This document shows, piece by piece, positions 36,434 to 44,930 of a stretch of 64,000 nucleotides of DNA. Each line of letters begins with the position of its first letter. The stretch's first letter is position 1. Source of the DNA: Sphingomonas sp. (lineage in GTDB: Bacteria; Pseudomonadota; Alphaproteobacteria; Sphingomonadales; Sphingomonadaceae); assembly GCF_029239295.1 (NCBI RefSeq), contig NZ_JAQZBC010000015.1:1-64000 (forward strand). The letters are read 5' to 3'. The notes beneath the pieces are model-generated. The model searched no databases, had not been told where the DNA came from, and worked only from the letters and a program-made list of their open reading frames with translations. A program made the translations under genes and the position numbers.

Positions 36434-37633
36434 TTACCCTGCGCGGACATCCCGGAACGGGATCGTTCGATCGACCTCAGGCTCCTTCGGCAATGCCAGC
36501 ACGCGCTCTCCGATGATGTTGCGCTGGATCTGGTCCGTTCCCCCGCCGATCGAGGTGAAATAGGCGTTCAACGACAGAAAGTTTGCGTCCTCGGCGCGGG
36601 GATACTCTGGCCCTTCCAAGAGGCTTTCCGCACCAAGCAGCATGGTGCGCACGCGCGCCTCCTCGTGCAGGATCCGGCTCATCGCGAGCTTGCCAAGCGA
36701 CATGATCGACGACGAAGTGCCCTGCGCCAGTTCGGCCTTCGCGCGCTGCGTATTCAGCTTGTTCAGCGCGCGCCACGCGATCACCTGCGCCACATCTTGC
36801 CGGACGACCGGATCGCTGATCCGCCCCGCCTCGCGCGCCAACCCAAGCAAGGCGTGATCACCCTTCGGCCCTCCCGCTCCCGATCGTGGCCCACGCGCGG
36901 CATCACCCATGACAGACCGTTCATAGGCCAGCGCCGTCTGCAAGACGCCCCAGCCACCATTCAGCGGTCCGAGCAGGTTTTCGTCAGGGATAAACGCATC
37001 GGTGATGAACACCTCGTTGAAATGCACCTCATCCGTGATCTGGCGCAGCGGCCTTACCTCGACGTCATCTTGTCGCATCGGCAGAAAAAAGAAGCTGATG
37101 CCGCGGTGCTTGGGCACGTTCCAGTCGGTCCGTGCGATCAACATGCCATAGTCAGCAACGGCGGCGCCCGACGTCCACACCTTCTGCCCGGTGACGCGCC
37201 ACCCACCATCGACCTTGTCAGCGCGCGTCCGCACCGCCGCAAGGTCGGATCCCGCGCCGGGTTCGGAATAAAGCAGGCACATGCCGACTTCGCCCGCCAG
37301 CAGCTGCGGCACGATCGTCCGCTTGAAGCTGTCGGTTGCGTGGGCCAGCGCAGTATTGGCCCAAAGGTTGGAGCGGTCCTGTCCAGCGCCGGGCGCGCCA
37401 ACGGCCGCAAATGCCCGTTCAATGATGCGGGCCTGCTCGTTCGACAGCCCCCGCCCGCCCCATTCAGGGTCCCAGCGCGGCACCGCCCAGCCGGCATCAC
37501 GTACCTTGGCCAGCCATTCGCTACGCGGATCCCGGCCGAAGCTTTCGTGATGCGCGGGAGCGCCGGTCCAATGTTCGGCCAGCCAAGCCTGCACTTCGGC
37601 GCGCAGACGTTCGTCAGTTAAGTCATCGCTCAT
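36434..37633 (-). CDS. Acyl-CoA dehydrogenase, full-length subunit
   Basis: A 399-residue flavoprotein with the classic acyl-CoA dehydrogenase segments. These include CLLYSEPGAGSDLAAVRT (FAD/substrate loop), WTSGAAVADYGMLIART and the C-terminal GGGTDQIQRNIIGERVL. This subtype resembles the larger partner of heteromeric dehydrogenases used on bulky CoA thioesters such as steroid side chains. Its start overlaps the stop of the partner gene by four bases (ATGA), a strong sign that the two polypeptides assemble together. The substrate is unknown. Confidence 0.88.
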   Translation of the reverse strand: MSDDLTDERLRAEVQAWLAEHWTGAPAHHESFGRDPRSEWLAKVRDAGWAVPRWDPEWGGRGLSNEQARIIERAFAAVGAPGAGQDRSNLWANTALAHATDSFKRTIVPQLLAGEVGMCLLYSEPGAGSDLAAVRTRADKVDGGWRVTGQKVWTSGAAVADYGMLIARTDWNVPKHRGISFFFLPMRQDDVEVRPLRQITDEVHFNEVFITDAFIPDENLLGPLNGGWGVLQTALAYERSVMGDAARGPRSGAGGPKGDHALLGLAREAGRISDPVVRQDVAQVIAWRALNKLNTQRAKAELAQGTSSSIMSLGKLAMSRILHEEARVRTMLLGAESLLEGPEYPRAEDANFLSLNAYFTSIGGGTDQIQRNIIGERVLALPKEPEVDRTIPFRDVRAG

Positions 37634-38694
37634 GATTGTGCCTCCAGCGCCTGGAGATATCCCTCACGCCACAGCTTGCTGTCGCCATACAGCTGCGCCG
37701 CCGATCGTGCCCGCCGCAGGTACAGGTGCGCTGGATGCTCCCAAGTGAAAGCAATCCCGCCGTGCATCTGGATGCCGTCCTTGGCGACGCGCACAAAGGC
37801 ATCGGCACATGCGAAGGCCGCCAGCGCAACCGCCGCGTCCTTCGTATCTGTCCGTTCTGCCACCTGACGTGCCGCATCGCGCGCGGCAGACGTTGCGGAT
37901 TCGCTTTCCAGCAGAAGATCTGCCGCCATGTGCTTGATCGCCTGGAAGCTGCCGATTGCGCGCCCGAACTGATGCCGTTCGGCCGCATAGGCGACGGTCT
38001 TCTCCAGCATCCGGCGCGCGCCGCCTGCCTGCTCGCCGGCGAGGGCGACCAACGCTATGTCCCTAGCCGCTTCGATACGGCTGCCATCGGCGATCTGCTT
38101 GGCACGCCCGTCAAACGCCACATCGGCCATCCGGCGCGTGCGATCGAACACTGGCAGCGGCGACGCAGTCATATCGGCGCGATCTACCGCAAAGACCGCA
38201 TCGTCGCTGACCAAGAAGAGCGTATCGGCGATGGCAGCGTCAGGTACGAAGCGGGCAACGCCCGTCAGCCGATCGCCTGTCCAAGCGACAGTGCTGCGCC
38301 CCGTCCAGTCGTGCTGGCCGACAAAAGCAACCGCCACGATCCGCGATCCATCGGCGAGGCCCGGCAGGTCAGGGCAAAGCGTTGCCGCAATTGCGGTCGA
38401 CAGTACCGGCGCCGGCAGCAACGCAGCGCCAACCTCCTCCATCACCAGCTCAAGTTCGATCGCACCCAGCCCCGCCCCGCCGGCACTGGTTGGAACCAGC
38501 AGACCGGGCAGGCCAAGATCGCACAGCACGCGCCACAGTGCCGGATCGTGCCCGGTTTCGCTGTCCATGATACGCCGGACGTCCTGCTCGGTACAACGCT
38601 CTGCCAACAGCCGCCGAACTGTGTCGACCAATGCGTCGCGATCGGCGGTGTCCGGCGACTGCGCATCGGAAGTCCGGATCAACGTGTCCGTCAT
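37630..38694 (-). CDS. Acyl-CoA dehydrogenase, shorter partner subunit
   Basis: A 354-residue member of the same superfamily. It has LLVPTSAGGAGLGAIELELVMEE-type N-terminal sequence, AGEQAGGARRMLEKTVAYA, ERHQFGRAIGSFQAIKH and the late IQMHGGIAFTWEHPAHLYLRRA. The middle beta domain is shortened and the SEPxxGSD loop is not visible, typical of the second subunit in alpha2-beta2 dehydrogenases. It is coupled by ATGA overlaps to the FMO gene before it and the partner gene after it. Confidence 0.85.
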   Translation of the reverse strand: MTDTLIRTSDAQSPDTADRDALVDTVRRLLAERCTEQDVRRIMDSETGHDPALWRVLCDLGLPGLLVPTSAGGAGLGAIELELVMEEVGAALLPAPVLSTAIAATLCPDLPGLADGSRIVAVAFVGQHDWTGRSTVAWTGDRLTGVARFVPDAAIADTLFLVSDDAVFAVDRADMTASPLPVFDRTRRMADVAFDGRAKQIADGSRIEAARDIALVALAGEQAGGARRMLEKTVAYAAERHQFGRAIGSFQAIKHMAADLLLESESATSAARDAARQVAERTDTKDAAVALAAFACADAFVRVAKDGIQMHGGIAFTWEHPAHLYLRRARSAAQLYGDSKLWREGYLQALEAQS

Positions 38695-40028
38695 GCGGCG
38701 ACCTTGCCCGTCTGCGCCTTGGCGCGCCGCTCACCTTTGGCGATTTCTTTGTGCAGATCGGCGACATAGCGGGCGAAATCGACCTGGATCGTATGCCGGG
38801 TGGACTGGTAATAGTCGCCCAGTTCCACCGCCTCATCATGAGCGGTAATCTGTCGCATCTCTTCCTCGCTCGGCAGCGCGTAGCGTCCAGCGAGATACGC
38901 ACCGACAAGCTTAGACTGCTGCTCCGCGAAGTTCACCAGCGTCGGCAGCGGCTGCGCCAGCCCCATGAAGAACAGGTCGTGGATCCCCGGGATCACCATT
39001 CGCTTGAACAGCGGAAAGCGGTTCTGGGCATCGGGCAGAAGCTGCGGATCGTCGAAGAACGGGAAGCTGATCCGGTACCCGGTCGCGTAGATGATCGCGT
39101 CCACTTCCTCGACGCTACCGTCGTCGAAGCGGACCCGCGTTCCTTCCAGCGCCTTGATGTTGGGTTTGAACTTGATGTCACCACAGCTCGCGCGGGTCAG
39201 GAACTCGCCCGAAACACTAGGATGGGCGTCCAGTGGTTCATGATCAGGCTTGGGCAGGCCATAATCTTCCATTCTGCCGACCAGCTTCTTGATCGCACGC
39301 CGCGCCAGTGCCTTGCCTAGCTTCCGCGGCATCCACGTCGGCATGGCGGACTTGTCCATCGGCTTGCCACCCGCCATCTTCGGCAGCACCCACACGCCGC
39401 GGCGTGCGGACACCCACAGGTTCTTCGCCAGATGTCGCTGCGACAGTTCGCTGGCGACATCCATGGCCGAATTGCCCATCCCGACGACCACCACATTCTT
39501 TCCACGAAGGTCGACCGGATCGTAAGGGTCACGATAGCTGTGAACGTGGAAATGAGGCCGATCGAACGTGCCCGGATAGGCCGGGATGTTCGGATCCCAG
39601 TGATGACCGTTGCAGACGAACAGAACGTCGTAGCTGCGCGTCTCACCTGTCGACAGCGTCACATCCCAGCCGCCCTCACGCCGACGAATGGCCCGCGTCA
39701 CTTCGGTGTTGAAGGTGATCTGCCGCCGAAGATCGAAGTGGTCCACATAGTCGCGGAAATACTGACACAGCTGGGCATGGCTGGGAAAGTCAGGCCAGTC
39801 GGCCGGAACGGCATAATCCTCGAACGCGAGCCGCCACTTGGATGTATCGATGTGGAGCGACTGGTAGCAGGCCGAGCGCCCGTTGGGGTTCCGGTAATAC
39901 CAGTTGCCGCCGATGTCGTCTGACATCTCGAAACAGTCGAACGAAATCCCCTCGTCCTGCAGTCGCTTGGCAGTGGTGAAGCCGGAGCAGCCGGCACCGA
40001 TGATGCAGGCCCGCTTGCTTGTTGTCAT
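38691..40028 (-). CDS. Flavin-containing monooxygenase (FMO/Baeyer-Villiger-like)
   Basis: A 445-residue FAD/NADPH monooxygenase. The FAD site is CIIGAGCSGFTTAKRL, the NADPH site VVVGMGNSAMDVASEL, and a DAIIYATGYRISFP motif follows. The segment FVCNGHHWDPNIPAYPG sits where the FMO signature FxGxxxH is expected. It could oxygenate a ketone to an ester (Baeyer-Villiger) or an N/S centre. It is the first gene of a four-gene unit with two acyl-CoA dehydrogenases and an SDR. The divergent SDR gene starts about 90 bases away, so promoters lie between. Confidence 0.85.
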   Translation of the reverse strand: MTTSKRACIIGAGCSGFTTAKRLQDEGISFDCFEMSDDIGGNWYYRNPNGRSACYQSLHIDTSKWRLAFEDYAVPADWPDFPSHAQLCQYFRDYVDHFDLRRQITFNTEVTRAIRRREGGWDVTLSTGETRSYDVLFVCNGHHWDPNIPAYPGTFDRPHFHVHSYRDPYDPVDLRGKNVVVVGMGNSAMDVASELSQRHLAKNLWVSARRGVWVLPKMAGGKPMDKSAMPTWMPRKLGKALARRAIKKLVGRMEDYGLPKPDHEPLDAHPSVSGEFLTRASCGDIKFKPNIKALEGTRVRFDDGSVEEVDAIIYATGYRISFPFFDDPQLLPDAQNRFPLFKRMVIPGIHDLFFMGLAQPLPTLVNFAEQQSKLVGAYLAGRYALPSEEEMRQITAHDEAVELGDYYQSTRHTIQVDFARYVADLHKEIAKGERRAKAQTGKVAA

Positions 40029-40121
40029 TTCCCTCTCCCGGCTGCTCTTTCCCGGCAGCCATAACGAAAGTTATGATGGCCTGAAGCGAGCGCCGAATCA
40101 ACCGGGGCCGTAGAGGAGAGG

Positions 40122-40907
40122 ATGATGCGCTTTCAGGACAGGGTCGCCGTGATCACGGGCGCCGGCTCCGGGATTGGCGCCGCCACCGCCCGGCTCATGG
40201 CGCGGGAGGGCGCCCGGGTCATTGTCGTTGATGTTGACGAGGATCTGGCGCGCGGCGTGGCGGGCGAAATCGGCGGCACCGCGATTGCAGCCGATGTGGC
40301 GGATCGCGCCGCGGTCGAGGCGTTCGTCGCCTTGGCCGTCAACCACCACGGGCGGATCGACGTCCTCGTCAACAATGCCGGCATCGGCTGCTTTGGACGA
40401 ACCCCGGAGCTTGAACCCGCCACCTGGGAACGGGTCATTGCCATCGATCTGAACGCTGTCTTCTACGCCTGCCGGGCCGCCATTCCGCATATGACCGGCG
40501 GAAAGGCGGCGATCGTCAACACCGCCTCCATCTCGGGGTTGGCAGGGGACTATGGCTTCACGGCCTATAATGCCGCCAAGGCGGGGGTCATCAACTACAC
40601 CCGCAGCTTGGCCGTGGATCATGCCCGTGACGGCATTCGGGTGAACGCGCTGTGTCCCGGCTTCATCGCGACGCCGCTCACTGCGGGCGCCAAGGCGCTG
40701 CCGGGTCTGGAGGCGGCGTGGCTCGATGGAATTCCGATGGGCCGGGCGGGAACGCCGGCAGAGATGGCGGAGGTAATCGCCTTTCTTGCCTCGGACGCCG
40801 CTTCTTATGTCACCGGCGCGGCCTTTGTTGCCGATGGCGGCCAGACCGCCTGGACCGGCCAGCCGAACCTTTTCCGCTTTTCTCCAGCAGCAGGAGCTTC
40901 TGCATGA
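40122..40907 (+). CDS. SDR-family oxidoreductase (catabolic island)
   Basis: A 261-residue classical SDR. The cofactor site is TGAGSGIGAATARLM; VDVDED follows strand 2, favouring NAD. LVNNAGIGCFG, the Ser in VNTASISG and YNAAK follow, and the end has the family ADGGQTAW. Two ATGs occur in tandem; AGGAGAGG is ahead. It is coupled by ATGA overlap to the epoxide-hydrolase-like gene, and is divergent from the FMO unit. Oxidation of an alcohol intermediate is likely but unproven. Confidence 0.88.
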   Translation: MMRFQDRVAVITGAGSGIGAATARLMAREGARVIVVDVDEDLARGVAGEIGGTAIAADVADRAAVEAFVALAVNHHGRIDVLVNNAGIGCFGRTPELEPATWERVIAIDLNAVFYACRAAIPHMTGGKAAIVNTASISGLAGDYGFTAYNAAKAGVINYTRSLAVDHARDGIRVNALCPGFIATPLTAGAKALPGLEAAWLDGIPMGRAGTPAEMAEVIAFLASDAASYVTGAAFVADGGQTAWTGQPNLFRFSPAAGASA

Positions 40908-41800
40908 CGCCAAGTTGGTCACCCCCTGCCGACAGCGGCATCACCATTCGCGAGATCGCTGCCAACGGCCAAACTTTCGAAGTGGCCGAGGCCGGCAGCG
41001 GCGATCACCTGATCTTGTGTCTGCATGGGTTTCCGGAACTCAATTTCTCGTGGCGCTTCCAGATGCCGCTACTGGCCGCGATGGGCTATCGCGTTTGGGC
41101 CCACAATCAACGTGGCTACGGCGCCTCCACGCGGCCTAAGGGCGTTGCCTCCTACACCGCCGACAAGATCGTCGAGGATGCCGCTGCGCTCTTTGACGCC
41201 AGCGGCGCGAAGAAGCTGACGCTGGTGGCCCATGACTGGGGCGGCGCGATCGCCTGGCTATTTGCGATCTGGAAGAAGCGTCCGCTGGAGCGTCTGGTCG
41301 TCATGAACCTGCCGCATCCCGCCTGTTTCGCCGAAGCGCTGAAACATGGGCCGCAGCGCCGCCGCAGCTGGTACATGGCGTTCTTCCAGCTGCCGTTCCT
41401 CCCTGAAAGGATGATGGGTGCGCGCAACGCCCGGGGGGTGCGCGAATCATTCCGCGGCATGGCGATCGACAAGAGCCGGTTCCCGGATGACGTGCTCGAC
41501 GTGTATGCCAAAGCAGCGAAGCGGCCGGGCGCGCTGACCGGGATGATCAACTGGTATCGCGCGGCGGCGCGCCACCGTTCTGAAATGCGGATCGGCGACG
41601 GAAAGGTCGACGTACCAACGCTGATCGTGTGGGGAGAGCAGGACAAGGCACTTGGTTTGGAAACGCTCGACGGCACCGACCGCTACGTCCGCGATCTTAC
41701 CATCCGCCGCCTGCCCGGCGTATCGCACTGGGTACAGCAGGAAGCGCCGGAGAAGGTCAACGCTATCCTGACCGAGTGGCTGCCACGCGCGGACGCCTGA
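40904..41800 (+). CDS. Alpha/beta hydrolase, epoxide-hydrolase-like
   Basis: A 298-residue hydrolase. The oxyanion segment is LCLHGFPELNFSWRFQ, the nucleophile motif VAHDWGGAIAW has Asp, and the general-base His is in GVSHWVQQEAP. The Asp nucleophile points to epoxide hydrolase or dehalogenase chemistry rather than ester cleavage. A cap domain lies between about residues 140 and 220. The ATG at 40904 overlaps the SDR stop; CAGGAG precedes it. It converges on the thioesterase gene. Confidence 0.88.
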   Translation: MTPSWSPPADSGITIREIAANGQTFEVAEAGSGDHLILCLHGFPELNFSWRFQMPLLAAMGYRVWAHNQRGYGASTRPKGVASYTADKIVEDAAALFDASGAKKLTLVAHDWGGAIAWLFAIWKKRPLERLVVMNLPHPACFAEALKHGPQRRRSWYMAFFQLPFLPERMMGARNARGVRESFRGMAIDKSRFPDDVLDVYAKAAKRPGALTGMINWYRAAARHRSEMRIGDGKVDVPTLIVWGEQDKALGLETLDGTDRYVRDLTIRRLPGVSHWVQQEAPEKVNAILTEWLPRADA

Positions 41801-41821
41801 CGAATCCCCGCGCCGTCGTCG

Positions 41822-42646
41822 TCAGCGGCTCCGAGGCGTGGTGACGAGGCAGTGGCCACTGCCCGTCGCCAGCGCCCGCCCGGCTTCGTTCCAGATGCGA
41901 ACTCGGCCGCTGATCAGCCCGTTTCCGGCCATGTCGCTGTCCGCGTCACTCAACAGCCACTCGCCCGCGGGCTCGCTGCCGTGGAAATAGACGGTCAGGT
42001 CAAGTGACGGCGCGAGATAGGTGCCGGCTTCTTCAAGCCGATGCCAGTGGCCGGGCCAGATGCCCAGGTCGATCAGCAACGCCGTTCGCATCGCATCGAA
42101 GAACAGGTCGTCCCCGGCATCCCACGTCCTGAAGCGCATCCAACGTCGCTGATTGGGGTGCTGGGCCGGCGGATCATCGTGCAGGCGGAACTCGAACGGG
42201 CGCCCGTCCAGGTTTCTCCAGAACTTGCCATGAGCGATCCCGCGTTCGGCGCTTATTTCTTCATGGCTGCGTAGCGCCGCCGGCCTGGGCACATCGGGCA
42301 TCACCGGCTGGATGATCGCGGATGGTTCGGTGCGTTTGGTGGTCCAGATCTGCGAAAGAAAGACCGGCCGCCCTTCGTGCGCCAGGGTCACGGCGTACAG
42401 CGCCGACCCACCCTCTTTCACGGGTTCTACCATCACCTGAATATCGCCCGGCTTCGCGACGCGCACGAATTGCCCGGTGAGCGTCACCGGGCGGTGCCCT
42501 TCACCCGCGCACGCGCGCACGGCACGAAGCGCGATAGCGGCCATGTAGCCCCCAGCCGGCCCCCAGATCTCCCAATCTGGATCAAGCGTCGCAACAAAGC
42601 CTCCGCCGTCCGGGCGCAGCGCAGTCGCCTCGATCAGCCCCGCCAT
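41822..42646 (-). CDS. Thioesterase-family protein (double hotdog)
   Basis: A 274-residue protein with the TesB-like two-hotdog layout: a first domain starting EIWGPAGGYMAAIALRAV and a second ending with DLTVYFHGSEPAGEWLLSD and the acyl-CoA-type GNGLISGRVRIWNEAGRALAT. It would cleave acyl-CoA esters, releasing CoA. It is the last gene of a three-gene unit with an SDR and an APH-like kinase, 28 bases after the kinase stop. Its role may be to clear dead-end acyl-CoAs. Confidence 0.83.
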   Translation of the reverse strand: MAGLIEATALRPDGGGFVATLDPDWEIWGPAGGYMAAIALRAVRACAGEGHRPVTLTGQFVRVAKPGDIQVMVEPVKEGGSALYAVTLAHEGRPVFLSQIWTTKRTEPSAIIQPVMPDVPRPAALRSHEEISAERGIAHGKFWRNLDGRPFEFRLHDDPPAQHPNQRRWMRFRTWDAGDDLFFDAMRTALLIDLGIWPGHWHRLEEAGTYLAPSLDLTVYFHGSEPAGEWLLSDADSDMAGNGLISGRVRIWNEAGRALATGSGHCLVTTPRSR

Positions 42647-42674
42647 GGTCCGCCGCGCCCTCCCACAGTTTCGC

Positions 42675-43742
42675 TCACGCCATCAGCGCCAAGGCATCGC
42701 AATCGATCGCCTGCGCACAGCCGCCCCGCGCCATGGCAAGGAACATCGCGTCTCCCCGCTCGGTCCGCTTGGTCGACGCGGAGGCAAACACCGCCGTCGA
42801 CACCCCAGACAGCAATGTCAGCCGGTAATCACGATAAAGGTCATCATAGTCATACCCTTGCACGCCGTAGCTGCGGAGATGCTCAAGGTAGCATTCTAGC
42901 AGATGCCGTTCGTGGCGACGCCGATCGTCGATGGAAATCGCCAGTCCCATGAAATAGGCGACGTCCACTGCACCCAATCCAATCGCGGGCGATTGCCAGT
43001 CGAGCACCGCGAGCGGCACCGTCCCGCCGCTCGCATCAAACAGCATGTTATCGAGGCGAAAATCACCATGGGTCAGCGTGAAGTTCGTCGGCTCCGGCGT
43101 CTTGGCGCTCGCCATCAGCGAGCCATAGCGGTCGCATACCGCCATATATTCGGGCTCAAGGATGCCGTCATAGCGCCGGTGAAATTCGGCAAGACAGTCC
43201 GGGAACACGCTGATCACGAAGTCACGCGCGCCGCTTACGTTGAGGAAGGGGTGATCGCGCAAGCTCTCGTCGTTCCATCGTGGCCCGTGCAGCGCCGCCG
43301 CTTGCTCCATCGCCCGTTCGGCATCCGCGATGTTGCATCCGGTGAGCTGGTTACCGGACCGCGCCGGGGTCAGGTCTTCCAGCAACAACGCGAAAGTGCC
43401 ATCTGCGGGATCATGTTCCGCGGTGATGCAGCCGGGTGAACGGATTGCCACCGTGTCCGCGATGTGCCGATAAAATCCGACTTCGCGCTCATAGAGGCCA
43501 AATCCAGCGCCCGTTTGCCTGCTCGTGGGATCAGTGCTGGCGAACTTCCCCACAAATGACGCGGGAGCTCCCTCGTCGCGATCGTAAAGCACTTCGAAGC
43601 GGATCGAATCGCCCAACATGCCGACGCCGACCGGAGTTGCCGTGACATCTACGACGTTGGCCTGCTGTAGCACGCCCCCCGCTCGCAGCCGCTGCGTCAG
43701 CCACGCCGCGTCGACCGCTGCTGCCTCAAGTTCAGCGCTCAT
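42675..43742 (-). CDS. APH/choline-kinase-like phosphotransferase
   Basis: A 355-residue kinase-fold protein. The catalytic loop is THGDFRLDNMLFD and the metal-binding motif is AVLDWQSP, the standard APH pattern. The N-terminal lobe has FVGKFAS and a GDSIRFEV strand. Relatives in catabolic clusters phosphorylate hydroxyacyl-CoAs (LvaA of levulinate catabolism) rather than drugs. The ATG at 43742 is used; it overlaps the SDR stop (ATGA). Placement with acyl-CoA dehydrogenases supports a metabolic role. Confidence 0.82.
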   Translation of the reverse strand: MSAELEAAAVDAAWLTQRLRAGGVLQQANVVDVTATPVGVGMLGDSIRFEVLYDRDEGAPASFVGKFASTDPTSRQTGAGFGLYEREVGFYRHIADTVAIRSPGCITAEHDPADGTFALLLEDLTPARSGNQLTGCNIADAERAMEQAAALHGPRWNDESLRDHPFLNVSGARDFVISVFPDCLAEFHRRYDGILEPEYMAVCDRYGSLMASAKTPEPTNFTLTHGDFRLDNMLFDASGGTVPLAVLDWQSPAIGLGAVDVAYFMGLAISIDDRRRHERHLLECYLEHLRSYGVQGYDYDDLYRDYRLTLLSGVSTAVFASASTKRTERGDAMFLAMARGGCAQAIDCDALALMA

Positions 43743-44488
43743 CAGCAGCCACCATCGCAACGGATCACGCTTCCCGTCACGAAGCTCGAGGCGGGACTGG
43801 CGAGATACAGCGCGCTTGTCACGATCTCCTCTGGACGCCCTGGGCGTCCGATCGCGCTGGCCGCCGTCTCGCGCGCCTCTTCGGTCCATGCCTTGGAGAT
43901 GTCGGTCAGAAAGGGGCCGGCGGCTATGCCGTTGATCCGCACCTTCGGCCCATATTCATGCGCCATGCTTACGACCATCGCGTTCAGCGCCGCCTTGGCT
44001 CCGGCATAGGGCACCACCCGCGGCGTCGGGCGGAGCGAGGCAATCGAGGATGTGGCCAGGATCGCACCGCCCTTCCCCTCCGCCATTCGGTGGGCGATGT
44101 TCGCCATCAACCGGAACGGGCCCTTGAAGTTCAGCCCCACGACGCTGTCGAACAGTGCTTCCGACACTTCGTGGCTGGGGACCAGCGGTCCCATACCAGC
44201 GTTGGCGACCAGGATGTCCAGCCCGCCGAATGCCGCCCAAGCCTCCTCGGCCAGCCGGTCCATCTCGTCCCATTTGCCCGCATGGGCGGGGATGGCGGCT
44301 GCGCGGCGGCCCTTCGCCTCCACCTCAGCGACGACCGCCTCGCAGGCCTCCGCCTTGCGGCTAGACACAATGATGTCTGCGCCGGCATCCGCAAAGGCGA
44401 GCGCCATTTGGCGCCCAAGCCCACGCGAACCGCCGGTAATCAACGCAACCTTGCCCGACAGATCGAACAACGGATGTGGTACGGCCAT
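43742..44488 (-). CDS. SDR-family oxidoreductase (catabolic island)
   Basis: A 248-residue classical SDR. The cofactor site is ITGGSRGLGRQMALAF, followed by SSRKAE (Arg favours NADP). NNAG is replaced by VANAGMGPL, the catalytic Ser is in LATSSIAS and the Tyr/Lys in PYAGAK. The end is IRCDGGC. It is the first gene of the unit with the kinase and thioesterase, and diverges from the HNH gene over about 100 bases. Confidence 0.87.
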   Translation of the reverse strand: MAVPHPLFDLSGKVALITGGSRGLGRQMALAFADAGADIIVSSRKAEACEAVVAEVEAKGRRAAAIPAHAGKWDEMDRLAEEAWAAFGGLDILVANAGMGPLVPSHEVSEALFDSVVGLNFKGPFRLMANIAHRMAEGKGGAILATSSIASLRPTPRVVPYAGAKAALNAMVVSMAHEYGPKVRINGIAAGPFLTDISKAWTEEARETAASAIGRPGRPEEIVTSALYLASPASSFVTGSVIRCDGGC

Positions 44489-44593
44489 CCTCGTCTCCTA
44501 AGCGTCGCCGATCGTAAGCCGGCTGACTTAGGCGTGTTAAGCCGATTGCGCGGACTGCTGCAAGTGACGCGGTCGTTGCCTATCTCTACGAAC

Positions 44594-44920
44594 ATGGGAC
44601 GGGTGAAGCGGAAGATTGGGCTGCGGGAGGCGGAAGCGCGGGTGCAACGCGCCGCGCCCGATCGATGCGCCTTATGCGATCGTCCGCTGGGGAAACGCAC
44701 CGAATGGCATCACGTTATCCCGAAGAGCGAAGGTGGCACCGAGACACAGCCACTTCACCCGATCTGCCATCGGGCCATTCACGCCGCGGCCGATAACGTC
44801 AGGCTGGCGCGGATGGGTGATCTATCCACGGTCCGCGCGCTTCCGGCTATCACGCGATTTCTCAACTGGATCGCTCACAAGCCGGCGGATTTCCATGCGC
44901 CGACGCGCCGCGCGCGATGA
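44594..44920 (+). CDS. HNH endonuclease-like protein
   Basis: A 108-residue protein with CALC, then EWHHVIPKSEGG, and CHRAIHAA, fitting the HNH fold with a structural zinc site (CxxC ... C). The ATG at 44594 is chosen; the longer upstream frame runs through the SDR on the other strand. Solo HNH genes of this size are common in proteobacteria; the role is unknown. It is not next to a restriction system or phage genes. Confidence 0.78.
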   Translation: MGRVKRKIGLREAEARVQRAAPDRCALCDRPLGKRTEWHHVIPKSEGGTETQPLHPICHRAIHAAADNVRLARMGDLSTVRALPAITRFLNWIAHKPADFHAPTRRAR

Positions 44921-44930
44921 CACGTTGATA

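Noticed and set aside
35996..37621. A 541-codon frame on the plus strand opposite the acyl-CoA dehydrogenase gene
   Set aside because: The opposite strand encodes a well-defined flavoprotein; this frame is Arg/His/Pro-rich without motifs.
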